Under the pieces are notes generated by a model that was not told where the DNA came from, made no database searches, and saw only the letters and a program-made list of their open reading frames with translations. A stretch of DNA of 64,000 nt. Origin: Ornithodoros turicata. Its lineage: Eukaryota; Arthropoda; Arachnida; Ixodida; Argasidae. Positions within the stretch are counted from its first letter, which is position 1; the number at the start of each line of letters is the position of its first letter. Below are positions 1 to 9,765 of this stretch, one piece after another. The stretch covers positions 118,992,123-119,056,122 of the forward strand of contig NC_088202.1 of the NCBI RefSeq assembly GCF_037126465.1, written 5' to 3'. The position numbers were made by a program, and so were the translations under genes.

Positions 1-1672
1 TTTTCCAGTGAGTTGTTCCGTGGGACTACCGAATTTCTTCGATGGAGATGTCACGCCTCCTACCTTTTGTACACTGTCACAACACTTCCTTTCCTCTTTT
101 ACGCACAACTTTTCCCATCCCCATCGAGTATGTACTATGGCGAGTTGCTTAGAAGCGGATGCACAGATATTCCGAACTCAGAAATTTCAACTGTAATTCC
201 AAAGCAGCTGCAGAGGCACTGGCATAAATCTGTTTCATGGCGTCATCATGGTGCCTGTAACTGGTGTCATGGTTACTCCTGGGAAATGGAGTAAAGTGGA
301 ACTCCCTTCTGGGGGGTACAAGTTTTATTCCAAAAGGGAGTGTTCTTCGGGACAAGCCATTTACTCCCTTAAAGGATTTGTGACGACACCATTTTTTCTC
401 AGAGTGTAGCCTCAGCCTCAGCTCTGCAGAGTTTGCTGGATGTCGATACCTATCATGCGTGTCAGTGCGATGCGAATGTTGGAAAATAATTCCGCACTGC
501 TACATATTGTCAACAATTCTTGGTTTTGTTTGAGTGTTTTCCTGATTTCTGTCTAAGGTTCACTGTGCTATTTTCTTTGCTTGGATGGCGATCAACGTAA
601 TATCAACAACGTCACGTTGGACTTATTGGACGGATATTCTTAAGCCTAGACAACGAGATTTGACAGCCACGGGTACCCCGCTTTTACCGCATCACCTTGA
701 CCACCGTCCGCGTAAGCCACGCGACTGCGACCACGCTTTTACAGCTTTGCTAGCCGGTATAAACATGCGCGCAATGGAAAACAAAATCCGCGAAATACGA
801 GGATAATTCGTTTCGCCTTTTCCTCGCTCTGCTGTTCTAATGGGCGGAATCTGTCGCAGTCTGTCGCAATCTGTCGCAAAAGGACCGGCTTGCTTGAACG
901 ACGTCACCCTGGAACGGCTTCTGAAATCGACAGATTTGCTAACAAAAACTGTTTGTTTTCTTTTTACACCCTACAGAATCAGAAAAAGCGTCGCCTGAAG
1001 AAACACACTTAACGAGAATCCCCTCTCCTGGGTTTCGTTTAAGTGGGCGGATCACCCTGGATTAGATATCTGTCCTAACGATCAAAAGTCGTAGGGGATG
1101 ATTTCATCGTGACCGTCGCAGCTGCGGCCAACACAAAACGGAACCCCTGGCGAGCCCGGCGTCATAAAGCTTTCCCGTGACGATGCGGAACGGCGGGCGG
1201 CCACTCTCACTTGCAACAGCCAGCAGCCGCCTGGGTTCGGTACGCTCTTATTCATGGCGTACGGGGCTATGTGGAACAATGACCCTCGCATTATGCAAAT
1301 GGGTACGGTCACTTCTGGTCGTGGTCGCAATTTAGGCGATTGTAAGCATCGTAGTTTATTTCACTCGGTTTGCATTGGCTGCCTGTGAAGTGGCAGATGG
1401 TTTGCCGTGCTGAACGAGTGGAAAGAAAGTCGTCCAAAACATTTCAACTGATGTGCTATGTCGTTATTTCATGGTTATGTGTCATTGATATCAGTCAAGT
1501 CTCAAGGATCAGTTAGCCAAGCCGCAGTATTAGGCGCCGCGTTACGAAACCATCCACCCATTGCATCCGCATGTAACGATGCACTGGACTGTACGCAACA
1601 AAGTACTACAAGAAACACAGAAGAAACCAAAAGCACGGGACAGGGAGAGAAGACAACCTGCTACACTCACAA
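1..1672. other. No recognised gene
   Basis: Only short unconvincing ORFs occur on both strands and none resembles a family I know. The one local structure is a threefold 10-bp tandem (CTGTCGCARN) at 851-880. No element ends or splice-framed coding block were identified. Confidence 0.5.
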
Positions 1673-1736
1673 CTAAGGGAAGTTTATTCCACATACAACG
1701 ATACATCGAAAATTGACACAAGGGCAACGGCGTACC
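1673..1736 (-). repeat. Retroelement-like 3' tail copy, inverted
   Basis: Read on the minus strand, this block carries GTGTCAATTTTCG, then GTATGTGGAATAAAC. The same string recurs on the plus strand at 3303-3370. The two copies diverge just after the AATAAA-like end, as expected for a transcribed repeat ending in a polyadenylation signal. Family unknown. Confidence 0.5.
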
Positions 1737-2480
1737 CGAACCAGATAACTTCGACACGGATCTCCTATGCGCCACCCATGTGGACACTTCACTACCCCAC
1801 TGTACAAACGTCCATTCCGGGTCTTAGGAAAAAGAATGCTGTGCAAACAGTTGTGGCCTGCCAATTGACCTTGCATCACATCCACAGTCACCACCGGCAT
1901 CGAACCCAAGTATACAGTGATGCTTCAGCGTCTCTAGTTGGTCTGCTGCCTTTTGCATGCTACAGGATGGAATTGAACACGAATTGAAACTCCCTCTCAT
2001 GTCATCTGCCGTGGTCGAGGCATTCGCACTACTGGCCGCTTTGAGACACGTCTCCTCGTTGGCGCCCAGGGCCTGGACGATCCTGACCGACAGTAAAGTG
2101 GCTCTGGAGGCGCTGGCCTCCTACTCTGCTGCAGTTATTCAGTGACACCAACACCACGATCATCTCCCTGCACTCCGAACTCGTATCCCTGCGACACGGC
2201 GTGGTATTCCAATGGATTCCGAGCCATGTCGGACTTTCTGGCAGTGATCATGCTGACTCTCTCGCTCGGAAGTCTAAACTCTTGGGCACTCTCTGACACC
2301 TCCTATATGAGTGCCTGCACAACGATTAGTGAAGGAGTTGTCTTTTCCCTATTTCTTCATAATTTTCTGTGTCTCTGTTGCTGCTTCTTTTTTGTTTTGT
2401 TTTTGGGAATAGCAAGCCTACATCATAGCTAACCTTCCCCTTCTTATTTTTTTCGTCTTTCAGCATTAAACATATCCCCC
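1737..2480 (+). pseudogene. Non-LTR retrotransposon 3' fragment with RNase H domain
   Basis: This is a 5'-truncated LINE carrying an RNase H domain of the I/R1/LOA type. The start, around 1785, reads TSIPGLRKK, a linker typical of these polyproteins. The RNase H then runs through three frames: YSDAS (about 1914), VVEAFALLAALR and LTDSKVALEAL (2009-2115), and FQWIPSHVGLSGSDHADSLA (from about 2195). All four acidic positions of the RNase H fold (D, E, D, D) are still recognisable although frameshifts separate them. The zinc-knuckle C-terminus seen in related fragments is missing; a T-rich 3' region follows, then AATAGCAAGCC (about 2408) and ATTAAACATATCCCCC (2465-2480). It is non-functional. 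Family placement is inferred from motifs, not from a search. Confidence 0.85.
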
Positions 2481-3299
2481 AGATAACTTACCTCCTTCTA
2501 ATCGTACAACCAAGTGCTCAAACAGACGTCATTTTAAACCACGCAGTCGCAAGTACCTTGTGATTACTTCCGAAGAAAATCAACCTCATCATGGGACAGG
2601 CTGATAGACGCCCGACTTACGCAAGCATCACCTGCTTCTTGAATGAAAAATGCCCCTGAAATTTCCCTGACATTCCGCACTTCAAATTGTGATTTTACAA
2701 GCGGATCTGCCTTATATATGCGCAAGCTATCTCATTATTTCAAGGATATTGCGGCCAGACGTTCCCGTGGTGCTCCCGGCTAGCTTGTGTAGAGCTGTTA
2801 ATAGAAACACAAATAGACGTGTATGTAAGTGCAACACAAGGAAATGTTTGTAGAGTGTAGAAGTGAAGTGGAGTAGTAGTGGTGGTGGTAGTGGGTATAG
2901 TGGTGTTATAGTGGTGGCTCTCTTGTAAAAGACAGTACAGTTGGCAACCAGGGCATTACTTGAATGTGCCGCTAGTGGAGCACAGAACGGCCCTGAGGGG
3001 CACTACGCCTTCGGGATTCCTGCCCATTCACTGTTGATCCTGTGGTTGCCAGCAAGCCTTCGAAAAAGAAGAAAAAAAAACATTCGTAAAATCATCGTTT
3101 AGAGCACGGAATATCAGAGAGATTTCAAAGGTGCTTTTTATTCAAGAAGCAGGTGATGCTTGCGTAAGTCAGGCGTCTATCAGCCTGTTCCGTGATAAGG
3201 TTGAGTGCCTTCGGGAAGTAGTCACAAGGTACTTGCGATTATCCGGATTAGACGTGTGTAGCGCTTGGCTGTATGATCAGAAGTATAGATAAGTTATCT
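2481..3299. mobile_element. Long-inverted-repeat (foldback) element
   Basis: The arm at 2481-2700 is the reverse complement, at roughly 80 percent identity by eye, of 3081-3299. For example, CAGGCTGATAGACGCC occurs on the plus strand on the left and on the minus strand on the right. The 380-bp spacer holds a GTGGTA-rich low-complexity tract (about 2870-2925) and no coding sequence. The left arm starts directly after the poly-C end of the LINE fragment. No transposase is present. No clear target duplication was found, so the termini are approximate. Confidence 0.75.
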
Positions 3300-3302
3300 T
3301 GG

Positions 3303-3370
3303 CTGGGGTTTGTGCTTGCCCTTTTCCTGTGTCAATTTTCGCTGTACGTTTATATGTGGAATAAACCTTC
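3303..3370 (+). repeat. Retroelement-like 3' tail copy
   Basis: It carries GTGTCAATTTTCG, then TATATGTGGAATAAAC, the same order as the inverted copy at 1673-1736. Together the two copies bracket the LINE fragment and the foldback element. Confidence 0.5.
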
Positions 3371-3386
3371 TTCTCTCCCCGTCCAG

Positions 3387-3516
3387 TACTTTTGGCTCCT
3401 TCAATAATTCTGTTGTGATGTACCAACAACCCCGCCTTCAGAGTCAACAATCAGACTCAGGCTCTTACAAGGAATATGAAATGTACTTTCCTGGAGCGGC
3501 GCAATTACAAGCAGAG
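3387..3516 (+). CDS. Candidate internal coding exon, product unknown
   Basis: A pyrimidine tract ending CCCCGTCCAG (to 3386) looks like a good 3' splice acceptor. GCAGAG followed by GTAAGC (boundary 3516/3517) matches a strong 5' donor. Between them is a 130-bp open stretch: one leading base, then 43 codons in phase to the donor. The peptide reads SFNNSVVMYQQPRLQ early and YKEYEMYFPGAAQLQAE at its end. It is rich in Q, S and Y and unlike the LINE fragments nearby. I do not recognise the protein. If real, it is an internal exon of a plus-strand gene with long introns and no visible neighbours. The alternative is chance, since one exon-sized ORF with good splice sites can occur randomly in 64 kb. 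Confidence 0.3.
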
Positions 3517-3574
3517 GTAAGCATAAGAAGTCCACACAAACAACTACAGAAATTCTAAATAACATGTTACATGG

Positions 3575-3660
3575 GCAGCAGACCGTCTTTTGTACTGCTC
3601 GCGATATACTTGTCCGAAATCGCTCCCCATTCTCCAAGGTCGAAAATAAAGTTGTTGTTG
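3575..3660 (+). mobile_element. LINE 3' tail (AATAAAGTTGTTGTTG type)
   Basis: It has CTCCCCATTCTCCAAGG, then AAAATAAAGTTGTTGTTG, the 3' end of the family that is also present at 5330-5400, 16160-16235, 35568-35640 and 54306-54485. No coding part remains. Confidence 0.7.
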
Positions 3661-4318
3661 TCCGAAATCGACAGTTCGCGGATCCGGTCTGAGATCTCCA
3701 GGTATTGCAATATTGTTGCTTCCCACTAATAGGCCCCTGCAGCTCCCACGCTCAAACCCACTAATAGACCAGTTTCCGCGGGTGACGTCACAAGGCCGGC
3801 GTGGGCAAAACAAATTAACGAGAGTCCGGGACAACGAGAATAATGTGACACAGTTTGCCAGAAATTACCATTCGACAACACCTGAATCAACCTGCAATTA
3901 CATATGGCAATCGGGAGTCGCGTTCATGTGGTTGCGCACACAACAATGGCGTCTTTTGTTTGTAAACGGAAAGAGGCAGCTTATTCAGGGGTGGGGAAGT
4001 TAATACGGGCCGCTGTACTTTTGAATTGAGGTTTGTTTCAATATGTTGCTTCCTTTTTTTCTTCATTATATATTTTTCAATATATTCAATATATTTTTTT
4101 CGTTTCTTCGTTATATGTCATTAGCCTCTTTGTTTTTTTGTTTTTTTTCTGGCCACAAGGGTAGAGAAGCGGAGCACTTGGTATACTGACATAATGGAAT
4201 TGAGCAGCCAAGGGCCACAGAAAGACCAGACGAACACTGCTCAAAACGGCGTTCTGATGATTGCTGTGGAGGGAGACATGTAGTGCGTGCCTGCTCTTCA
4301 TTTTTAGGGCGAGGGCGG
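3661..4318. other. Unassigned, partly AT-rich
   Basis: Nothing codes convincingly. T-rich, ATAT-rich sequence lies at 4035-4150. Confidence 0.5.
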
Positions 4319-4740
4319 TACATTGCTGTACTGTTGGGGACACGGTTGCTTGAAATCTCCAGCACGTGGCGGTTGCGAGCCCCTATCGGCGATGTCGCGC
4401 ACGAAGGAACTACACCAATTCCCTCCCCGAGGGGAGGCCGCGCTGAACTGCTCTCCGTAGCATGAGAATGCTGAGAATACGATGGTACTCTCTCCCGACA
4501 GGCGGCGCTGCGTGGCCTTACCTCGGAGACTGTAATGGTATAGTTCCTTCGTGCGCGACATCGCCGATAGGGGACTGCTCAGCCACGGGCTGGAGATTTT
4601 AGACAACCGTGTCCCCAACAGTACAAAAACTTACGGAACGCGCGAGCGCTGAATTTTCACTTCGATGCGACACCCTAGCTGGGGGCTCACATTTTGAGCT
4701 CCGTTAGCGGAGTCCCACGTGACCTTAAGTGTCGCTGGTC
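4319..4740. mobile_element. Tc1-like nonautonomous element, one end visible
   Basis: When the insertion at 4331-4621 is removed, the sequence reads TACATTGCTG joined to TACAAAAACTTACGGAAC. This is a variant of the Tc1-type terminus seen intact at 49973 (TACAGTGCTGGATAAAA). It continues with GCGACACCCTAG, shared with the fragment at 41440-41514. The opposite terminus was not found. The right limit is approximate. Confidence 0.55.
4331..4621. mobile_element. MITE with TA target duplication (Tc1/mariner type)
   Basis: The element begins CTGTTGGGGACACGG and ends with its exact reverse complement, flanked on both sides by TA (4329-4330 and 4622-4623). The inverted arms run about 120 bp each (4331-4448 and 4505-4621) with scattered mismatches, so the whole element can fold back. 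It has no coding capacity and would need a transposase supplied in trans. It sits 10 bp inside the terminus of another Tc1-like element. Confidence 0.8.
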
Positions 4741-4974
4741 GCTGCCACACGCCGGCGGCTGTATGGCCGCCTGCTAGCATGCACCAGCCGTACTGATCTT
4801 GAAACGAGTGAAACGAGGATCCATTTTTTTTTTTTTTCGCGTCCGCCCTTTGCATTTTTTACGCTATGCGATGGTATTGGCACAATGTGTGCAGTCGTGA
4901 TGTTCCTTGCTTCCGAGAATCGCGTGCTTTACTCGGAAATTACGTCCTAATTGAATTGAAGCTTTCTTCCGAAG

Positions 4975-5400
4975 CTAGTACCTATGCTGCATTAATCCAC
5001 CGAATGCGCCTCGATGTGGCCTTTATACAGCTCAGTGGCGTCACCGCTTGAGACAACTTGACTCTCCCACCTGCTGCCACTGTGGTGTTCTTGAGGATCT
5101 GGAGCATATTCTTCTTCATTGCTCCCACTACCAACCTTCCCGAACCACACTCTCCGAGTCTCTTGGTCAGCTGGACTCTCGCCCTTTCTCCCTATCGAAA
5201 TTGCTTGGTCCTTGCCCTAATCCAGCCCAGCAACGCTCTGCGCTCAAAGCTCTTCTGACATTTCTGGACACCATCGGACTTCGATCGTTATTGTGAAGGG
5301 GCTCGTTATTTTATTCCCCACTTTCCCACCAGCAATGGGGTAGAGTATCACCTGTGGCGATGAAGCTCCCCACTCTCCAAAGCCAAAATAAAGTTGTTTG
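4975..5400 (+). pseudogene. LINE C-terminal fragment with zinc-knuckle-like motif
   Basis: It begins TYAALIHRMRLDVAF (about 4980-5030). After a frameshift near 5045 it continues with CCHCGVLEDLEHILLHC, a Cys/His motif characteristic of the C-termini of RNase H-bearing LINEs, and ends LKALLTFLDTIGLRSLL then stop at 5294-5296. The 3' UTR follows (AGCAATGGGGTAGAG, then AATAAAGTTGTTTG at 5387-5400). The fragment at 54306 ends in nearly the same peptide, so both come from one family. It is 5'-truncated and dead. It directly abuts the Tx1-like element downstream. Confidence 0.85.
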
Positions 5401-5621
5401 TTTACGTCCTATCGACGAAGGTTCCTCAAAACACGGGTGTGTTCAATTGCAATCAAATAAATATCTTGGTTGCTTTTTCTTTTTTTACTTTTTTGATGAT
5501 GCTTCTTGTTTTTCCTAATTCGCTGTTCAGTGTTCACTCCTTCTTCGAATTTTGGTGCTGCGGAAGCGCAGTTCTTATTAATTGTCGATGACGTAACTAG
5601 CAGTTTTGTTCCGGGGGAGGG

Positions 5622-6341
5622 TTGTCGCAACCTGTGCCGTCTCTGCAGTCACAACCAGGTAACGGTCGACTGCGCCATGCGACGTTCGTATTCTTCGGCC
5701 TCGCGTGGCCGGCACTATATTTGCCCAGGACTACCGCATCGTCTCAAGTTGGTGCTCATCAAATGCAGGCATCAGACTTTCCTCCTCTACCAGAGGTTGA
5801 CAATATGGCCTGTGTTCCAGAAGAGATCCTTCCTGAATATCAAGCGGACGACGTCGCCGTTGATGGTGGAGTGAGTATCCAGGAAAACGACTCTACTTTG
5901 TTGGCTACTGCTGGCGGCGAGATGGAGGTGGACACCGTCTCCAGCGCGGCAAACAGAGGGGCCGCATCCGATGTGCTCGACCTGTGCACTCGACCAGTGG
6001 AGTGTACTCCCCCTCCAGCTTGTCCTATGAAGGAAGACGTAGCGGTAGAGGAAGCTATCCCTGGTCAGGGCTTCTTGAAGGGGCTACACGCAAGATCATT
6101 TCCTCTAAGCTCCTGCCCCAGTGAAACTTCGACTTCAGTGTATTCGCTTCAGCGTTCCGACAACGATGAGTCCCTTGCAGGAAATTGTGTAAAAAAACAC
6201 CAAAGCAACCTTACCTCGTCTGGTGATGGGACTGATGCGTCCGACCGGAAGCCGAATCGCCATCACGACAAGCCGCGGACTAGTTCACCTACGCTTCAGG
6301 TTGTTCATGCTGTATCTTCTGAAGAGGATTCATGCGACTGA
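5622..6341 (+). pseudogene. ORF1 remnant of the Tx1-like element
   Basis: This is an uninterrupted 239-codon frame lying 41 bp upstream of the endonuclease start. In the overlapping frame at 5506-5750, CRLCSHNQVTVDC followed by RRSYSS resembles a worn CCHC zinc knuckle of Tx1-type ORF1 proteins, so the true ORF1 probably crosses a frameshift here. The 239-residue part is acidic and rich in Ser and Pro (for example DFPPLPEVDN, EEAIPGQGF, SSEEDSCD at the end) and shows no fold I know. Its role would be nucleic-acid binding in the retrotransposon RNP. The assignment rests mainly on position before the endonuclease. Confidence 0.55.
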
Positions 6342-6382
6342 TGTGTTGTGCTCTTTCACATTCACTTATGGTTCTTCATGTC

Positions 6383-7110
6383 ATGACGCTTAACGTGCAA
6401 GGGCTCAGATCAGCGGCCAAGCAGACAGCTGTTATACAATTCGCGCGCGCCTTGAGTTGTGATCTGCTGTTCCTACAATAAACTAATTTTATGTGTTACG
6501 CGGATGTCATCTCATTCACTCAACAATGCAATGTCCGCGAATTCTTCAGCTTTGGCTCTGCCCATCAATGCGGCGTGGCAGTTGTTACTCCGTCGCAACT
6601 TGTTGTCCCACAGCTATGCGAGACATGATGCAGACGTGCGTGCGCTTCGTTTTGACTTCTTTGTACGATGCAGGAAACTGACATTTTTCACCGTTTATGC
6701 TCCAGCTCGCGTCAGTGAGACCAATTCCTTTTTCTATAACCTTTCCACTAGCTTTATTTCGTCTGATGCCGTCTTGTGTGGGGACTTCAACTGTGTTGTG
6801 GACTCGTATCGCGACGTTCGTGGACCGGGCCGTGGGAAGCCAACACGGAATGCCCTGGAGTTGCGCCGATTATTTGAGCAACGTTGAATTGTTGATACTT
6901 GGACACATTTACACCGTTCGGCCTTTGTAGCTACGTGGTCACACGGCCAATCGTCGAACCGCCTAGATCGTTTCCACGTACCGCCCTTTCTCCAAGCACA
7001 TATCTTTGGGGTATAGAGTAGCTAGCACGCGTCAGCTTGGAGTTCACGTGAGTGATCATAACGCTGTGATTCTTTCCCTCGACATGGAACAGTTTCTGGT
7101 GAGCGAAGAC
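6383..7110 (+). pseudogene. Apurinic/apyrimidinic-type (EEP) endonuclease domain, broken
   Basis: MTLNVQGLRS opens the domain at 6383, the usual N-terminal Asn-bearing motif. The next block reads CDLLFLQ, then stop, then TN; the catalytic Glu expected after Gln is replaced by TAA at 6479-6481. After frame changes come FFTVYAPARVSETNSFF (from about 6686), CGDFNCVVD (GDFN box, about 6778) and VSDHNAVILSL (SDH box, 7048-7080). So the Glu is lost while the GDFN and SDH signatures survive. The domain would nick target DNA to prime reverse transcription. At least three frame changes separate the pieces. Confidence 0.85.
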
Positions 7111-7116
7111 GTTCAC

Positions 7117-7730
7117 TGGCGCCTAGATACCTCGTTGCTGCTGGATGATTGGGTTGTGGCCGATGTGAAGACCAAAATTGAAGGGTACCTTACGGATCGC
7201 GCACCGTCAGCAATGGAATGGCAAACCGTTAAAGTTTGGGTGCGAGGCGTACTTTTGTCATGGGGGTCGTCAACGTGCTCGTGAGCAGACGTCTACCCCG
7301 AACGACTGGCAGCATAGATACGCATCGTGAGAAGAGGGGCGATGCTGACGCCGCTAATGAGGGAATACTTGGAAACGCTACAGGAGCGTTACTTTCTCGT
7401 CCTTCAGTCACCTCCTGAAAAAATGCGACAAAACTACTTGGAAGCGCAGGCCCTCGCTGGTCATGTTGTTGCGTAATATCTTCATTCCTCCCGCCAGACT
7501 GAGCACAGACTGTCTTCCTGTTTATGTTGACTTGGTGGCAGCGTTACTTGAGACCTTGATGAAATGCTCGGAGGATTTGAAGCTTTCTTCCGAGTCTTGT
7601 ACGCTGGTTCGCTGATCACAAATGGGCTCCCTGCCCTCCCTCAGGTGGATCGAGAGACAGTGGCGCAGCTTCTTCGTATTCGAGAGTTGGATACTGCTGT
7701 GCGAAGGACTTTGCCCGGGAAAAGTCCTGG
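7117..7730 (+). pseudogene. Endonuclease-RT linker of the Tx1-like element
   Basis: It starts from WRLDTSLLLDDWVV (about 7119) and ends IRELDTAVRRTLPGKSPG (to 7730). The latter is the segment that precedes the first RT motifs in Tx1-like elements. The region in between has several frameshifts. The reading is cut at CCTGG (7726-7730) by the inserted element. Confidence 0.7.
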
Positions 7731-8632
7731 GGTCGGATTCACAAAAAGCTCCTACAACGGAATCTGTCGTCTCGGTCGTGCGAGGAAGTTACGACGAAGT
7801 CTAGATTTACGAATGGCGTGCGTCGCAAAATCCTCGCAACTTACGTCGGTATTCTGCAAGAGCTCCCGAGCGGTCTTACGAAGAAAGATGGCGGCGTACT
7901 TGGCAGCGGTGGATTTGGAGACGGCAAAAAAAGACCCCGTACTACGCGCCCACACGTTGCACTTTGTCACAGACCCTTCGGGACCATCCCCCGTATAGCG
8001 TCTATGGCGCACGTTTTTGCTTGATAACCTTCAACAAGCGCTTCAGTTCTGCGCTTCGTAAAATCGAGTTGTAGGGATTATCCAAGCATCCCCTACACTA
8101 CCCTAAGACACCCCCAAAGATATTTTAACCTTTCCCTCCCAAATTGACTGCCAGAAAGGCCAAAACGCCAGAAAGGCTGCAAATATGGCTGCCACCCCCC
8201 TACAGAACCCTCTCCCCCCCCCCCCGACACGAACACACTGGGAATATCCCTGACGGGTCGTCGAATGCGTTTCGCCTGTGATTGCATGGCATCCATAATG
8301 GCTACCGAAAAACCGAGAGCACGTGTAGTAACAACGCAATTGGGGACGGATGACTTCTTCTTCTAACGGGACGACTATTATTGGTACGATTGCAGATTTT
8401 CGTCATCGTTACCATAGCGAAAACGTAATCTCACACATGTTGGCTGTTTCTCTCCGAGTTGAACGTGACAGGAAATGAGCAGCTCTCTCTTCTTCCATAG
8501 GGGTACCGGGGTACCCTCTCCACTGCCATAGCTTTGTGAATCCCGCTTACGACACCATCGTACGCGCGTCGCAGGCTGCGACGTCTTAGGCGCATTTTAT
8601 CATTACTTACGATCGTGTTTGTGAATCCGACC
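7731..8632. mobile_element. DNA-transposon-like insertion splitting the LINE
   Basis: The ends GGTCGGATTCACAAA (7731) and its perfect reverse complement (8618-8632) are flanked by a 5-bp duplication CCTGG (7726-7730 and 8633-8637). Removing one copy and the insert restores SPG next to PDGLPSAFY, apart from one missing base, which confirms insertion. A second inner copy of GGATTCACAAAGCT lies near the right end, and variants of CTTACGA recur near both ends. No transposase is encoded. A C-rich tract lies at 8213-8225. The superfamily is undetermined; a 5-bp duplication fits few groups. Confidence 0.85.
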
Positions 8633-8637
8633 CCTGG

Positions 8638-9765
8638 TGCCGGACGGCCTTCCCTCAGCATTTTATAAGGCTTTTTGGCATTCTCTTCGAAGTGGTGCGC
8701 AACAACCAAATGGTTCTCCGTTCCCAGAATCGTTCGGCTCCGGGCACACCGTGCTGTACCCGAAGAACAGCAGTGATTTGGCCAATACTGAAAACTGGCG
8801 TCTAATAACTCTTCTGAACTGTGACTTCAAGCTTGTTATGTCTATCTTGGCCTGTCGAATTCAGAGCGTCATGCACTGTACCAGGGCGAACAATGTATGA
8901 CCCACTATCAGGTTTGAGAGATATGCCGCCCTACGGGTCCATGCGAATATCAAATGCGTCTTTGTTGTCGCTTGACCAGAAGAAGGCGTTTGACAGTGTG
9001 GCCCATTGTTACATGTTCACTGTGCTTGAGACATATGGCTTCCCTGAATGGATCTGCAATGCAATCGAACATCTTTGCCGCAACCATCGCAGTTCCTTAT
9101 ACGTCATCAAAGGTTTTCGATAGAGCTCCCTGTCTGCAGAGGAGTACGTCAAGGCTTCCCTCTTTTGCCAGCTTTGTTTACCTCCTCTGGAACACTGACA
9201 CGGATTAGGGGATCCCTGGTTGGCCTCTCCCGCAATCAGGCGAATGGAAAGTGACTGCCTACGCTGTTGATGTAACAGTTATTCTACGTTTCGTGGACTT
9301 TGCACTCGAAACATTGCGTGTGTATGAGTCCTATGCAGCGGTGTCTGGGGGTGCTCTGAACTACAAGAAGACCAGGCTCATGCCCCTCGGGAATCCTGCG
9401 CATTACATATTTCTTCCCTTTCATCAGGCCACTTCGCTTAAGATCCTTGGTGTAGTGTTTGATAATCGTGAGCCTACGGCTGATAATTGGACAATGGCCC
9501 TTGATGAGCTGCGAGCCAAGCGTGAGGCTGCCTGGCCCTACGAACTTTCTTGCCGAGAGCAAGTGTACCTTCTCCGCTGTATTCATCAGGCCGTTTGTGG
9601 CATCTGAACTACGTCTCAATAGCCCCACAGAGAGTTGAGGTCCGGATTCATTCACGATTTCTATCTTTCTTTTGGAAAAAACGAAGGGGGCCTATAGCAC
9701 GTGCAGTGTTGTCCTTTTGCGAATCTGCTGGCGGCGTAAATTTTCCAGACTTCGTCTTATGAACC
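8638..9765 (+). pseudogene. Reverse transcriptase domain of the Tx1-like element, inactive
   Basis: DGLPSAFYKAFWHSL begins the domain at about 8640. Next are NTENWRLITLLNCDFKL (about 8787) and LLSLDQKKAFDSVAH (8963-9007, motif A with its Asp intact). Then come CRGVRQGFPLLPALF (about 9134-9178, motif B) and TAYAVDVTV (9254-9280, motif C). Motif C should be YxDD; the first Asp codon is GTT (Val) at 9266-9268. Later blocks are LNYKKTRLMPLG, LKILGVVFD and FFWKKRRGPIARAVL with GGVNFPDF. The frame changes at least four times. The catalytic Asp loss alone would abolish polymerisation. Confidence 0.9.

Noticed and set aside
7564..7998. 144-codon ORF as one protein
   Set aside because: It fuses LINE linker coding sequence to the inserted element across the CCTGG junction.
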